A DNA stretch of 64,000 nt from Nocardia caishijiensis NBRC 108228 (GCF_001612825.1 NZ_BDBE01000051.1:23144-87143), one strand, 5' to 3'; shown: positions 42,297 through 50,894, counted from the first letter of the stretch. The notes: generated from the letters alone by a model not told the origin. Numbers and translations are program-made.

Positions 42297-43013
42297 GTGC
42301 CCCATAGTAACACCATCCACGAATCGCTCACCGCGGTGTTCCAGGTTCGCCGCTTCGGCTCCGACGTTTCCGCAGGTAGGAACGGTAAGCACCCCGAGCT
42401 GGCGGTCTTGCTGTGGGAACGCGCGCTCGATCCGCAGAAGGGAACGTGGTCGCTGCCCGGCGGCAGGCTGCGCGACGACGAGGATCTCGACACCTCGGCC
42501 AGGCGTCAGCTCGCCGAGAAGGTCGACGTGCGCGAACTGGCCCACCTCGAGCAACTGTCGGTGTTCAGCGCCCCCGATCGCGTGCCCGCCCCGCGCCGCA
42601 TCGCCTCGGCGTACCTGGGCCTGGTCCCCCTGACCACCGAACCGGAACTCCCCGCCGACACCACCTGGCACCCGGTGTCGAACCTGCCGGACATGTCCTT
42701 CGACCACCGCACCGTCGTCGACCACGCCCGCACCCGACTGGCCGCCAAACTCTCCTACACCAATATCGCCTTCGCACTGGCCCCCGACACCTTCACCATG
42801 TCCACGCTGCGCGAAATCTACTGCGCGGCACTCGGATACGACGTGGACACCACCAACCTCCAGCGCGTCCTGAGCCGCCGCAAGGTCATCACCCCCACCG
42901 GCGCGACGGCACCCTCCGGCCGCGCGGGTGGCCGCCCCGCCGCCCTCTACCGCTTCACCGACTCGGGCCTGCGCGTCACCGACGAATTCGCTGCCCTGCG
43001 CCCACCCACCTGA
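42297..43013 (+). CDS. nrtR: NrtR, Nudix-related repressor of NAD biosynthesis
   Basis: 238 residues from GTG 42297. The N-terminal Nudix-like domain has GTWSLPGGRLRDDEDLDTSARRQLAEKVDV in place of the catalytic Nudix box: the LPGG start is kept but the REXXEE glutamates are largely lost, so it senses ADP-ribose rather than hydrolysing it. The C-terminal winged helix (about 150-238) includes FTMSTLREIYCAALGYDVDTTNLQRVLSRR. Divergent from nadA. Since the operator touches the GTG there is no room for a ribosome site; the mRNA is probably leaderless. Confidence 0.88.
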   Translation: MPHSNTIHESLTAVFQVRRFGSDVSAGRNGKHPELAVLLWERALDPQKGTWSLPGGRLRDDEDLDTSARRQLAEKVDVRELAHLEQLSVFSAPDRVPAPRRIASAYLGLVPLTTEPELPADTTWHPVSNLPDMSFDHRTVVDHARTRLAAKLSYTNIAFALAPDTFTMSTLREIYCAALGYDVDTTNLQRVLSRRKVITPTGATAPSGRAGGRPAALYRFTDSGLRVTDEFAALRPPT

Positions 43014-43071
43014 CCTCGGCGGACGCTGTCGACGGCCCGAACTTGTCGGTGGTCGCTGTCACACTGCAGGC

Positions 43072-43563
43072 ATGGACGACAACGCGGCGGATACGAAAAA
43101 AGTCACCTCCTACGACGATCCGGATGCCCCCTGGAACAAGGAGTTCTCGGCCGAGGAGATGACCGGCTGGAACGACGACGTGATCACCGAATTCCGGGAG
43201 AACGGCGGCCGGGTCGGTGGTGACTATGCGGGCGCCACCCTGCTGTTGCTCACGACCACGGGCGCGAAAAGCGGTAAGCCACATGTGGTTCCGCTCGGCG
43301 CGCTGTATCGGGGCGATGTGCTGTATGTGAGTTCGTTCATCGAGGACCGGTACCCGGCCTGGTACCACAACGCCAAGGCGAACCCGACTGTGACGATCGA
43401 GCTCGGTGGGGAGAAGTTCACGGCCGAAGCCGATGTGCTCACCGGCGAGCGGTACGACGAGTTCGCCGCGTGGGCACTCACCGAGAATCCGCTGCTCGCC
43501 GAGTACCAGGCCAAGGTCGACAAGCCGCTGCCGCTGGTGGTGCTGACCCGGGCGGCCGCGTAG
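43072..43563 (+). CDS. Deazaflavin (F420)-dependent nitroreductase/oxidoreductase family protein (Ddn-like)
   Basis: 163 residues. A split beta-barrel protein with the family's core LLLTTTGAKSGKPHVVPLGA and LYVSSFIEDRYPAWYHNAKANPTVTIELG. Predicted to bind F420H2 and reduce quinone-like or nitro compounds; F420 is made by actinobacteria of this group. ATG 43072, 58 bp behind nrtR in the same direction. Substrate unknown. Confidence 0.83.
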   Translation: MDDNAADTKKVTSYDDPDAPWNKEFSAEEMTGWNDDVITEFRENGGRVGGDYAGATLLLLTTTGAKSGKPHVVPLGALYRGDVLYVSSFIEDRYPAWYHNAKANPTVTIELGGEKFTAEADVLTGERYDEFAAWALTENPLLAEYQAKVDKPLPLVVLTRAAA

Positions 43564-43566
43564 CCG

Positions 43567-43725
43567 TCAGGATTCGTAGCGCCGATCGCGGTGCTTGGTG
43601 GAGCGTCGGTAGGCGCGTCCGCTCGGCACCGCGGTCGCCGCCGACGAACTGCGCAGCGCGTGGCGCTTGCGCCAGGCTGTCAGATCGGGCCGCTCGGCCG
43701 GTGCCTGCTCGTCTTCGGTCTTCAT
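43567..43725 (-). CDS. Small basic protein of unknown function
   Basis: 52 residues from ATG 43725, preceded by GGGGGAGG at good spacing, which decides this start over an upstream ATG. It reads MKTEDEQAPAERPDLTAWRKRHALRSSS and ends in an Arg-rich tail. No domain recognised. It is convergent with the F420-type gene (3 bp between stops). The strong ribosome site and codon bias support a real gene. Confidence 0.55.
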   Translation of the reverse strand: MKTEDEQAPAERPDLTAWRKRHALRSSSAATAVPSGRAYRRSTKHRDRRYES

Positions 43726-43815
43726 GTCCAGGTCCTCCCCCGAATGCGTCACCCTCAGGGTAGGTAGTGGATCCGCAGGGTTCCACCGGTTTTCCCGCCA
43801 CCCGGGCGAGGTGGG

Positions 43816-44349
43816 TCAGGCCGTCTTCATCTGCGGTGCGGGTGGCGGAACCTCGCTGCGGGTGGCGACTTGGCCCACCGCCCAGAAGATCAACTCGACG
43901 AGCCAGAACACCACCAGCGCCGTGGTCACCACCACGACCGGGACGGCGAGGAACAGCACCGAAGGCACGGCGATCAGCAACCAGCCGAGCACATCGCCCG
44001 CCGTGGCCCCACGCAGGCGCGAACCGAATCGCACGGCCGCCCACATCATCCAGCGGCGCGGCACCGAGACACCGGCCTCCCGGAGGCTGCGCCGGAACAG
44101 CCCGTCGGCGTCCGCGGGGCCGACTTCGCCTGTGCGGCACAGATAGTCGTGCAGGATGGCCGCGCGGGTGTAGGCGCCGTAGCGAGGGATGAGCCAGACC
44201 AGCGCGCGGGGCACCGAGGCGAAGTCGGTGCGGAATCCGGCGGGCACGGTGAAGGTTTCGACCGCGCCACGATAGGTGAGCGGCTGGGTGAGCCGCCAGA
44301 ATTTCGCATCGATCCCCTCGACGACGGGACCACTACCGATGAATGCCAC
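43816..44349 (-). CDS. DUF1353 protein with C-terminal membrane segments
   Basis: 177 residues from GTG 44349 (GAGGAG 6 bp before). The N-terminal ~110 residues match DUF1353: FTVPAGFRTDFASVPRALVWLIPRYG, then AAILHDYLC. This is a domain seen in phage and bacterial proteins, without known activity. Two hydrophobic helices follow near 120-165 and a short tail. Function unknown. Follows the membrane protein at 44420 by 70 bp. Confidence 0.75.
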   Translation of the reverse strand: MAFIGSGPVVEGIDAKFWRLTQPLTYRGAVETFTVPAGFRTDFASVPRALVWLIPRYGAYTRAAILHDYLCRTGEVGPADADGLFRRSLREAGVSVPRRWMMWAAVRFGSRLRGATAGDVLGWLLIAVPSVLFLAVPVVVVTTALVVFWLVELIFWAVGQVATRSEVPPPAPQMKTA

Positions 44350-44419
44350 GACTGCTCCTCTCGAGCCGCGCGCAGTCTCTCTACCTGCCGATATGCCGAT
44401 GGTAGCGCGGTGGTGACGC

Positions 44420-45070
44420 TCAGCCGCGAGGTTGCGAACTCGGGTCGAAATCGCCGCTGGGCCGATACTGTTCGGCTCCGTAGGGCAGTCGGTAGTCCGC
44501 GTCGTCGTCGAAATCGGCCGGACGCAGATCGCCGAGCAGACCCGCCGCGCCCGACCCGAGGTCGGCGCCGGGATGCAAGGCGGCGAGGAACAGCAGCACC
44601 AGCGCGGCGAGGAACGGTTGCACCAGCAGCGCCAAATCGGTCCCGATTTCGGCGGGCAGCGCGATGATCTCGCCGACAGGTGGGTCGTCGGGACGCGGAT
44701 ACCGCAGGCCCGCAACCGCTTCCCCGACCCACATCATGACGGCCGCACCGAGCGCCGAGGCGAACAGCAGTCCGAGCACCAGCGCGGGCCCACGCACGAC
44801 CCGCACCCGCCAGGCCCCGATCGTGGTGAGCACCGCCACCGCCGCACCGATACACAGGAACATGCCGACCGCGTCGAACAGATGCATGCTCTCCCCGGTG
44901 AGCACCGCGGCCCGGCCGGGCTGGGTGACGCGCAACCGTTCGGTCGGCGCGAGCAGACCCCAGACCACACCGGCGGCGGCACTCACCGCGAGAACCGCGA
45001 CGATCACGGCACCGACGCCGATCACCTCGCGGCGCAGCACCTCCGGCCGTGGCTCGCTCACCGCGTCCAC
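44420..45070 (-). CDS. Membrane protein next to bsaP (Rv1591-like position)
   Basis: 216 residues with about four membrane segments (VIGVGAVIVAVLAVSAAAGVVW, a segment near 65, one near 100 and one near 150). A Pro/Asp-rich C-terminal tail ends RPSGDFDPSSQPRG. The GTG at 45070 overlaps the bsaP stop by 1 bp (TAGTG) and has GGAG upstream, so it is co-translated with bsaP. The same order, a membrane protein after bioB and bsaP, is what I recall for Rv1591 of M. tuberculosis. Function unknown. Confidence 0.75.
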   Translation of the reverse strand: MDAVSEPRPEVLRREVIGVGAVIVAVLAVSAAAGVVWGLLAPTERLRVTQPGRAAVLTGESMHLFDAVGMFLCIGAAVAVLTTIGAWRVRVVRGPALVLGLLFASALGAAVMMWVGEAVAGLRYPRPDDPPVGEIIALPAEIGTDLALLVQPFLAALVLLFLAALHPGADLGSGAAGLLGDLRPADFDDDADYRLPYGAEQYRPSGDFDPSSQPRG

Positions 45071-45279
45071 TAGCGGCGCTCCAGGTGCGCCGATTCGATG
45101 ACACCGTGCCGCGAGCACTTGGCCCACCAGCCGTCGGGGCTGATCTGCACGATCATCCGGCGCCCGCACTGCTCGCAGAACCGCGGCGGTTCCAGCCCGA
45201 GCGCGGCGGCCGCGGGCATCGCGTCGTCGAGCCCCGGCACGATCCGCTTGCCCGTGAACGGGTTGTAGCGCTCGTCCAT
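45070..45279 (-). CDS. bsaP: Biotin synthase auxiliary protein BsaP
   Basis: 69 residues. Cys35, Cys38 and Cys55 (FCEQCGRRM, WWAKCSRHG) are placed to hold a metal or Fe-S cluster. Position directly behind bioB and the sequence YNPFTGKR, LGLEPPRFC match BsaP (Rv1590-like), which is needed for BioB activity in actinobacteria, probably by supporting its sulfur-donating cluster. GGAGGTGAC lies 6 bp before ATG 45279, the best ribosome site in this part of the window. 60 bp after bioB. Confidence 0.85.
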   Translation of the reverse strand: MDERYNPFTGKRIVPGLDDAMPAAAALGLEPPRFCEQCGRRMIVQISPDGWWAKCSRHGVIESAHLERR

Positions 45280-45339
45280 GGCGGTCACCTCCTCGGTCGC
45301 CGTGTCGGACCTGGTCGATTCCCGATCGTACACAGCGAT

Positions 45340-46353
45340 TTACAGCGTTTCGTTGAGCGCCTTGATCGGCATCTTCAGTTCGCCGAGCAGGTCGAGGTCG
45401 GATTCGGCGGGGCGACCGAGGGTGGTCAGGTAGTTGCCGACGATCACCGCGTTGATGCCACCGAGCATGCCCTGCTTGGCGCCGAGGTCACCGAGGGTGA
45501 TCTCGCGGCCGCCCGCGAACCGCAGGATGGTGCGCGGCAGCGCGAGCCGGAACGCGGCGATGGCACGCAGCGCGTCGGCGGCGGGCAGCACCTCGAGGTC
45601 ACCGAAGGGGGTGCCGGGGCGCGGGTTGAGGAAGTTCAGCGGCACCTCGTCGGGCTCGAGCGAGGCCAGCTGCGCGGCGAACTCGGCGCGCTGCTCGATG
45701 GTCTCGCCCATGCCGAGGATGCCGCCGCAGCACACCTCCATCCCGGCTTCGCGGACCATGCGCAGGGTGTCCCAACGCTCTTCGTAGGTGTGGGTGGTGA
45801 CGACCTTCGGGAAGTGCGACTTGGCGGTCTCGAGGTTGTGGTTGTAGCGGTGCACACCCATGGCGGCGAGCTGGTCGACCTGCTCCTGGTTCAGCATGCC
45901 GAGCGAGCACGCCACCTGGATGTCGACCTCGTTGCGGATGGCCTCCACACCGGCGGCGACCTGCGCCATCAGCCGCTCGTCGGGCCCGCGCACGGCGGCG
46001 ACGATGCAGAACTCGGTCGCGCCGGTCTTGGCGGTCTGCTTGGCGGCCTCGACGAGGCTGGGGATGTCGAGCCAGGCGGCGCGCACGGGCGACTGGAACA
46101 GGCCCGACTGCGAGCAGAAGTGGCAGTCCTCGGGGCAACCACCGGTCTTGAGGCTGATGATGCCCTCGACCTCGACCTCGGGCCCACACCACTTCATGCG
46201 GACCTCGTGGGCCAGCTCGAGCAGGGCTTCGAGCTGGTCGTCGCCCAGGCGGAGCACCTCGACGGTCTGTGCCTCGGTGAGGCCGACGCCGCGCTCGAGC
46301 ACCTGCTCACGGGCGATGGCCAGAATGTCGGTACGGACGGGTGCCTGCGTCAC
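45340..46353 (-). CDS. bioB: Biotin synthase BioB
   Basis: 337 residues from GTG 46353. Radical SAM enzyme inserting sulfur into dethiobiotin. SAM-cluster cysteines are Cys73, 77 and 80 in GGCPEDCHFCSQS. Later conserved parts are YNHNLETA, EVCCGGILGMGE and FLNPRPGTP, holding residues of the second cluster site. The next gene is bsaP. It is divergent from a TetR-type gene across 139 bp that carry a BioQ-type box, so expression is likely biotin-controlled. The other bio genes are not in the window. Confidence 0.95.
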   Translation of the reverse strand: MTQAPVRTDILAIAREQVLERGVGLTEAQTVEVLRLGDDQLEALLELAHEVRMKWCGPEVEVEGIISLKTGGCPEDCHFCSQSGLFQSPVRAAWLDIPSLVEAAKQTAKTGATEFCIVAAVRGPDERLMAQVAAGVEAIRNEVDIQVACSLGMLNQEQVDQLAAMGVHRYNHNLETAKSHFPKVVTTHTYEERWDTLRMVREAGMEVCCGGILGMGETIEQRAEFAAQLASLEPDEVPLNFLNPRPGTPFGDLEVLPAADALRAIAAFRLALPRTILRFAGGREITLGDLGAKQGMLGGINAVIVGNYLTTLGRPAESDLDLLGELKMPIKALNETL

Positions 46354-46416
46354 GACGTGATGTCCCTTCGTCGGGGGCGTGCACGCGCCGCTGGTGATGG
46401 TGGTGGCCGTGCAACT

Positions 46417-46429
46417 TGAACGGTGTTCA
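46417..46429. promoter_or_regulatory. BioQ-type operator between bioB and the TetR gene
   Basis: TGAAC-GGT-GTTCA, a perfect palindrome with a 3-bp spacer. It matches the 13-bp box TGAAC-N3-GTTAC I recall for mycobacterial BioQ. It lies 63 bp before bioB and 63 bp before the regulator gene, suited to control both. Confidence 0.75.
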
Positions 46430-46492
46430 GGATAGGGTAGCGGGAAGAAGTGAGTCACGACACTCGGGTCGCGAATCGGCGGAAGGACACCT

Positions 46493-47077
46493 GTGCAACT
46501 GCGCAAGACGGACGTGGTCGATGCCGCCGTGGCGATTCTGGACCAGTACGGGCTCGCGGATCTGACGATGCGCAGGTTGGCGGGTTCCTTGCAGGTGCAG
46601 CCGGGTGCGCTGTACTGGCACGTCAAGGACAAGCAGTCGCTGCTCGGCGCCGTGGCCGACCGGATCCTGGCGCCGATGGACGAACCGATCGCGGCCACCG
46701 AGTGGCACGAGCAACTCACCGAACTCGCGCATCGGCTGCGCGACTGCCTGCTCGCCTATCGCGACGGTGCCGAACTGGTCTCGGCGACCTACGCCTCCCG
46801 GCTGACCACGAGCAAAGCCCGGGAACGACTGGCGGGCATCGTGATCCGAGCGGGCATGACCAGGGAGGAAGCCGAACTCACGGCCTACACTCTGCTCTAC
46901 TACGTCCTCGGCCAGACCGTCGACGAACAGTCGCGCATGCAGATGGACTCGGTGGGCGCCCTGCCCGCCGACAACACTCCCCTGTTCGACACACCGGACG
47001 CCACCGCCCGATTCGACTTCGGTCTGCAACTGTTCATCGCCGGGGTGCGGACCATCCTCGGCTCGCGGGTGCGCTGA
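46493..47077 (+). CDS. bioQ: TetR-family regulator, probable biotin repressor BioQ
   Basis: 194 residues. N-terminal TetR helix-turn-helix: LADLTMRRLAGSLQVQPGALYWHVKDKQSLL. The C-terminal domain is of the TetR_C type (LRDCLLAYRDGAELVS, AYTLLYYVLGQTVDEQ). GTG 46493 has GGAAGGA 5 bp before it. Divergent position to bioB and the TGAAC-N3-GTTCA box between them argue for BioQ, which represses bio genes in actinobacteria lacking BirA-type control. Sequence alone would only say TetR. Confidence 0.78.
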   Translation: MQLRKTDVVDAAVAILDQYGLADLTMRRLAGSLQVQPGALYWHVKDKQSLLGAVADRILAPMDEPIAATEWHEQLTELAHRLRDCLLAYRDGAELVSATYASRLTTSKARERLAGIVIRAGMTREEAELTAYTLLYYVLGQTVDEQSRMQMDSVGALPADNTPLFDTPDATARFDFGLQLFIAGVRTILGSRVR

Positions 47078-47081
47078 CCCC

Positions 47082-48218
47082 TCAGCGCCGGTCGCGGACC
47101 GCCTGTTGATAGCGGAACAGGAACGGCAGCACCTGGGTCTCGATCGCGGTGTTGTACTCGCGCGGACGCTGCGCCGGGTTCGCGTGACCGGTGCCGGTCG
47201 CCCGCACGACCAGCAGGTTGCCGTCGACGCCACCGGCGTGTTCGGTCAGCACCCGGTGGGAGTACTCGACATCGACCACGTCGTCGCGGGCGGCGTCGCG
47301 CGGCCGGATGAACACGATGGCGGGCTCCTCGCGACCGGGATTCGGCCGGGCGAGGGCGCGCAGGTCCGCGGCGCCGCCGCCCGCGACGATGGCGAGGAAC
47401 TGGGCTTCGATCAAGCCGTTGGTCGCCGCGTTCGCGGAGAAGATCTTCTCGCGCAGCACTTCTTCGGACGTGTCGCGCAGTTCACCGAAGTCGATCCCGG
47501 GTAGTGGCGCACCGGGCACGGTGAAACGCTCACGTCGGGCGGCCATTTCGACGGTGAAGCGCAGCAGTCGGCTCTCGCGCGCACCGGGCAGTCGGCCGGT
47601 CCAGCGCAGGAGTTCGGCACCGCGACTGCGGCTTTCGGGTCGCACGGCGTCGAGGTCGAGCGGCGTGCAGTCGAGTACGACACCGACCAGGCGCCGATCG
47701 CTGCCGAGGTGGATGTGGCGGGCCACCTCGAGCGCGATCACCCCGCCCATGCTGTGTCCGACGAGCACGATGTTGCGGACGGCGCCGTAGCGGGCGGCGC
47801 GCACAATCATGTCGGCGATGACCTTGGTGTCGATGCCCGCGTCGTCGTAGCGCACCGCCCACACCACACCCAGCCGGTTCAGCGTGGGCAACGCCGACGC
47901 GGTCGGTACCGCGTTCACCCCGCCGAGGCCGACCAGATCGACCACGGCGGTATCCCAGTTCCGCGATTCGGCGGGCAGCGACACCGGCAGCAGGTCGGGC
48001 GCGGTCTGTTCGAGTCGCGCCCGCTCGGGCATCACGTCGTACTTCCAGTACTGCGCGAACACGATCAGCCCGACCAGCACCACGCCGACCGTCCGCGCCA
48101 CCGTCATCCGGGCGCGCCCCCAGCGCCCCTGTCCTATCCGGGTTTCACGCAGCCGTACCCGCCGTCGCGCATCGTCGTAGTCCGCGACGGTGGACGGATG
48201 CCGCTCCAACGTCGACAT
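47082..48218 (-). CDS. Membrane-anchored alpha/beta hydrolase (lipase/esterase-like)
   Basis: 378 residues. A basic cytoplasmic N-terminus (~38 residues), one membrane helix (about 41-58), then an extracellular hydrolase domain. It has the nucleophile elbow VLVGHSMGGVIALEVA (Ser), a late Asp in the IVFIRPRDAARDD region, and a His in GTGHANP. Substrate unknown; cell-envelope lipid or ester likely from its placement. ATG 48218. Its stop is 4 bp from that of the BioQ-like gene on the other strand. Confidence 0.82.
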   Translation of the reverse strand: MSTLERHPSTVADYDDARRRVRLRETRIGQGRWGRARMTVARTVGVVLVGLIVFAQYWKYDVMPERARLEQTAPDLLPVSLPAESRNWDTAVVDLVGLGGVNAVPTASALPTLNRLGVVWAVRYDDAGIDTKVIADMIVRAARYGAVRNIVLVGHSMGGVIALEVARHIHLGSDRRLVGVVLDCTPLDLDAVRPESRSRGAELLRWTGRLPGARESRLLRFTVEMAARRERFTVPGAPLPGIDFGELRDTSEEVLREKIFSANAATNGLIEAQFLAIVAGGGAADLRALARPNPGREEPAIVFIRPRDAARDDVVDVEYSHRVLTEHAGGVDGNLLVVRATGTGHANPAQRPREYNTAIETQVLPFLFRYQQAVRDRR

Positions 48219-48263
48219 ATCTCCACTGTAGGGGCGCCCGCCGACGACCCGGCCCGACGACAG

Positions 48264-49022
48264 TCAGCCACCGAGGCCGTCGTATCGCTGCGCGTAACCC
48301 GTCGGTGGCTCGCCGAATACGGCACGGAAATCCCGGCTGAGGTGCGCTTGGTCGGCGTAGCCGAGGTCGGCCGCCAGCGTCGCCCAGTCGATCTCGCGTC
48401 CGGCCGCGAGCCGCTCGGTGACCTCGTGCAACCGGTATCGGCGAATCACCCATTTCGGACCGATTCCCACGTAGTCGGCGAACAGTCGCTGCATGCCGCG
48501 CACCGTGATCGCGAAGCGCTCCGCCACCTCGTCCACCCTGGTCAGAGCCGGGTCGGCGGCGATACCCGCCACCATCCCGGCCGCCAGCTCGGCGCGCGGA
48601 TCAGGTGCGGGCACGCGGGCTTCGAGGAACCGGCAGGCCGAGCCGACGTCCGTGAGACTTGTCACGGACGGTCCGAAAACTGTTGTGGCGTCGATCGTCC
48701 GGTCCCGCAACGACGCCACCGGTGCACCGAGGAACGGCCGGAACATCCCCGGCCGGAAGGCGATACCGAAGACGGAACCCGCACCGGTGAGCTCACGGAA
48801 CACATGCGACGAGGACGGTCCGTGCAGTTCGGCGCGTCCGTCACGACAGGTGAGATGAACGTGGGGCAACGGCACAATCAGCTGACAGTACGGCTGCTCG
48901 TAGTGCCAGGTGACCGCCCAGAAACGCTCGACCCGCGCGGCCAGTTCGGCGGGCGGTGCGGTGAAGGTGTGGCGTTGCGAGGTCCGCCACGCTCCGCCGA
49001 GTTCCCGAGGATCGCGCTGCAC
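48264..49022 (-). CDS. AraC-family transcriptional regulator
   Basis: 252 residues. N-terminal ~140 residues form a sensor domain of the type joined to short AraC regulators (VERFWAVTWHYEQPYCQLIVPLPHVHL). The C-terminal double helix-turn-helix reads VDEVAERFAITVRGMQRLFADYVG and WATLAADLGYADQAHLSRDFRAVFG. ATG 49022. Divergent from the DinB-like gene at 49085 across 62 bp, its likely target. Confidence 0.85.
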   Translation of the reverse strand: MQRDPRELGGAWRTSQRHTFTAPPAELAARVERFWAVTWHYEQPYCQLIVPLPHVHLTCRDGRAELHGPSSSHVFRELTGAGSVFGIAFRPGMFRPFLGAPVASLRDRTIDATTVFGPSVTSLTDVGSACRFLEARVPAPDPRAELAAGMVAGIAADPALTRVDEVAERFAITVRGMQRLFADYVGIGPKWVIRRYRLHEVTERLAAGREIDWATLAADLGYADQAHLSRDFRAVFGEPPTGYAQRYDGLGG

Positions 49023-49084
49023 GCGGGCAGTGTATGTCGCGTTTGTTCAAGACAGCGTCGGGGCGGTGGTGGTTGGCTCGGTAC

Positions 49085-49672
49085 ATGTCCGAGAACGAAC
49101 GTGTGGCCCGCGCTGCGGTGCCGTTGTCGAAGATCATCCGTGCCGTCGCGCCAGGTCAGCTGGCCGCATCGACGCCGTGTGCGGAGTTCGATGTCCGCGC
49201 GCTGCTCAATCATCTGTTGTTCTGGGGGCCCTCGCTGGTCGGGGCCGCTCGGAAGGTCACCGTCGCGCCGCCCGCCGCCGCCGAATCCGAGGTCGATCTG
49301 GTCACCGGCGACTGGGTCGCCGCGCTCGACACCCAGCTCGACGAACTCGCCGCCGCCTGGCGTGATCCCGCCGCGTGGGCGGGCCTCACGCACATGGGCG
49401 GCCCGACCGAACTGCCCGCCGCAATGATCGGCGGCATGGTGGTCGGCGAGCTGATCGTGCACGGCTGGGACCTGTCGCGCGCGCTCGGCAGCCCGGTGTC
49501 GTGGGACGACGATCTGCTCGCCGATGTCTACGCCGAGACCGCCGCGACCGCCGAGCAGGGGCGACAGATGGGGATCTACGGGCCCGAAGTGCCGGTCGAC
49601 CCCGGCGCCGCGCTCATCGACCGGATTCTCGGTGTCACCGGCCGCGATCCGGCGTGGCAGCCGGTTCGGTGA
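49085..49672 (+). CDS. DinB/mycothiol-dependent maleylpyruvate isomerase-like protein (TIGR03086 type)
   Basis: 195 residues. A helical-bundle protein with the N-terminal PCAEFDVRALLNHLLFWG and central GELIVHGWDLSRALG, typical of the actinobacterial TIGR03086/MDMPI N-terminal family. The His residues of NHL and VHGWD are candidate metal ligands. Members are mycothiol-dependent enzymes or of unknown role. ATG 49085. Its last 38 bp overlap the end of the convergent MFS gene. Confidence 0.78.
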   Translation: MSENERVARAAVPLSKIIRAVAPGQLAASTPCAEFDVRALLNHLLFWGPSLVGAARKVTVAPPAAAESEVDLVTGDWVAALDTQLDELAAAWRDPAAWAGLTHMGGPTELPAAMIGGMVVGELIVHGWDLSRALGSPVSWDDDLLADVYAETAATAEQGRQMGIYGPEVPVDPGAALIDRILGVTGRDPAWQPVR

Positions 49673-50894
49673 CCGATGCCCGTGTGCGCGAAGGCTTCCG
49701 GGTGAAGTCCTGATCGGCCGCGCCTGGACGTGACAGCGGACCGGGGAACCACCGATACATCGCGACCGTCCCGACGCCGAGGGCGACCGCGAGGAGTCCA
49801 CCGGCGGCGGACAACCCGGCGAGAGCACCGACCAGTCCCACCGCGACCGGCCCGGCGAACATCCCCGCGTCGTGCGTCACGCGCCAGGCGCCGAGGAACT
49901 CGGCACGCCGATCCGGTGGCGCCGCGAACGCGCCGACCGTCATGATGAGTCCGTTGCTCAGACCGTTGGCGAGGCCGAGCAGCATGGTGGCCGCGCCCAT
50001 GGTGAGGACGGAGTCGGTGAACGGCAACGCCGCGTAGCCGACGGCGAAGCAGAGACCGCAGGCGACGCCGGTGACGCGACTACCGGCCCGGTCCAGCCAC
50101 ACCCCGGCCGGGTAGGACATGAGCACATCGATCGCGCCCGCCAGCCCGAACAGCAGACTCGTCGTCGCGGCATCGATGCCGAGATGCACCGCCCACAGCG
50201 GCAACAACGCCGACCGGGAGGCTCGTGCCGCGCCGACCGCGACGGCCGCGAGCCCGAGAGTGCCAAGCGCCGTGCGGTTTTCGGACACCACCGTGTGCAG
50301 TGGACGCAGCGCGGAAGGATCGGTCGGCGCGGCGGCCCGAATGGTCACCATCGCCGCCGCCGCGACCACGGTGGTGACGAGTTGCAGCCACAGCGCACCG
50401 ACCGGCCCGAATCCGTGCACCAGCGCCGCACCGAGGAAGGGCCCACAGAAGAACCCCAACCGGTGCGCACCGGCCAGGGTCGACATGGCTCGCCCACGCT
50501 GCCGCGGCGCGACCACCGACACCAGATAGGTCTGCCTGGCCAGCCCCCACACCGCACCTGCCGAGCCGATGAGCAGCAGACCCACCGCCAGCACAGCGAG
50601 ATTCGGCGCGAGGATCGCCGCGAGCACACCGACCAGTCCGAGCCCGCTGCCCACCCCGATCGCGGCCCGCTCCCCGATTCGCGCGACGACCCGCCCGGCG
50701 GGCAGATCCGTGAGCACCATGCCGAGCCCGCTCAAGGCGACGATCAACCCGGCCGCACCCGCCGACGCCCCGAGATCGAGCGCCCGCAGCGCGTACATCG
50801 GTGCCGCGGCACCGGTGCCGATGCCGTACAACACCATCGGGGCGAAAACCGGCAGAACCAACGTCCGTAACCGAACAGGGGCGTCGTCGATCAC
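49635..50894 (-). CDS. Major facilitator superfamily transporter
   Basis: 419 residues from GTG 50894, with about 12 membrane segments. The first loop carries LPAGRVVARIGERAAIGVG (motif A). GVWLDRAGSRVTGVACG is its repeat in the second half. Predicted drug or metabolite exporter of the DHA1 kind. A cytoplasmic Arg/Pro-rich tail overlaps the DinB-like gene. An upstream extension of the open frame shows no coding character. Confidence 0.8.
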   Translation of the reverse strand: MIDDAPVRLRTLVLPVFAPMVLYGIGTGAAAPMYALRALDLGASAGAAGLIVALSGLGMVLTDLPAGRVVARIGERAAIGVGSGLGLVGVLAAILAPNLAVLAVGLLLIGSAGAVWGLARQTYLVSVVAPRQRGRAMSTLAGAHRLGFFCGPFLGAALVHGFGPVGALWLQLVTTVVAAAAMVTIRAAAPTDPSALRPLHTVVSENRTALGTLGLAAVAVGAARASRSALLPLWAVHLGIDAATTSLLFGLAGAIDVLMSYPAGVWLDRAGSRVTGVACGLCFAVGYAALPFTDSVLTMGAATMLLGLANGLSNGLIMTVGAFAAPPDRRAEFLGAWRVTHDAGMFAGPVAVGLVGALAGLSAAGGLLAVALGVGTVAMYRWFPGPLSRPGAADQDFTRKPSRTRASVTEPAATPDRGR

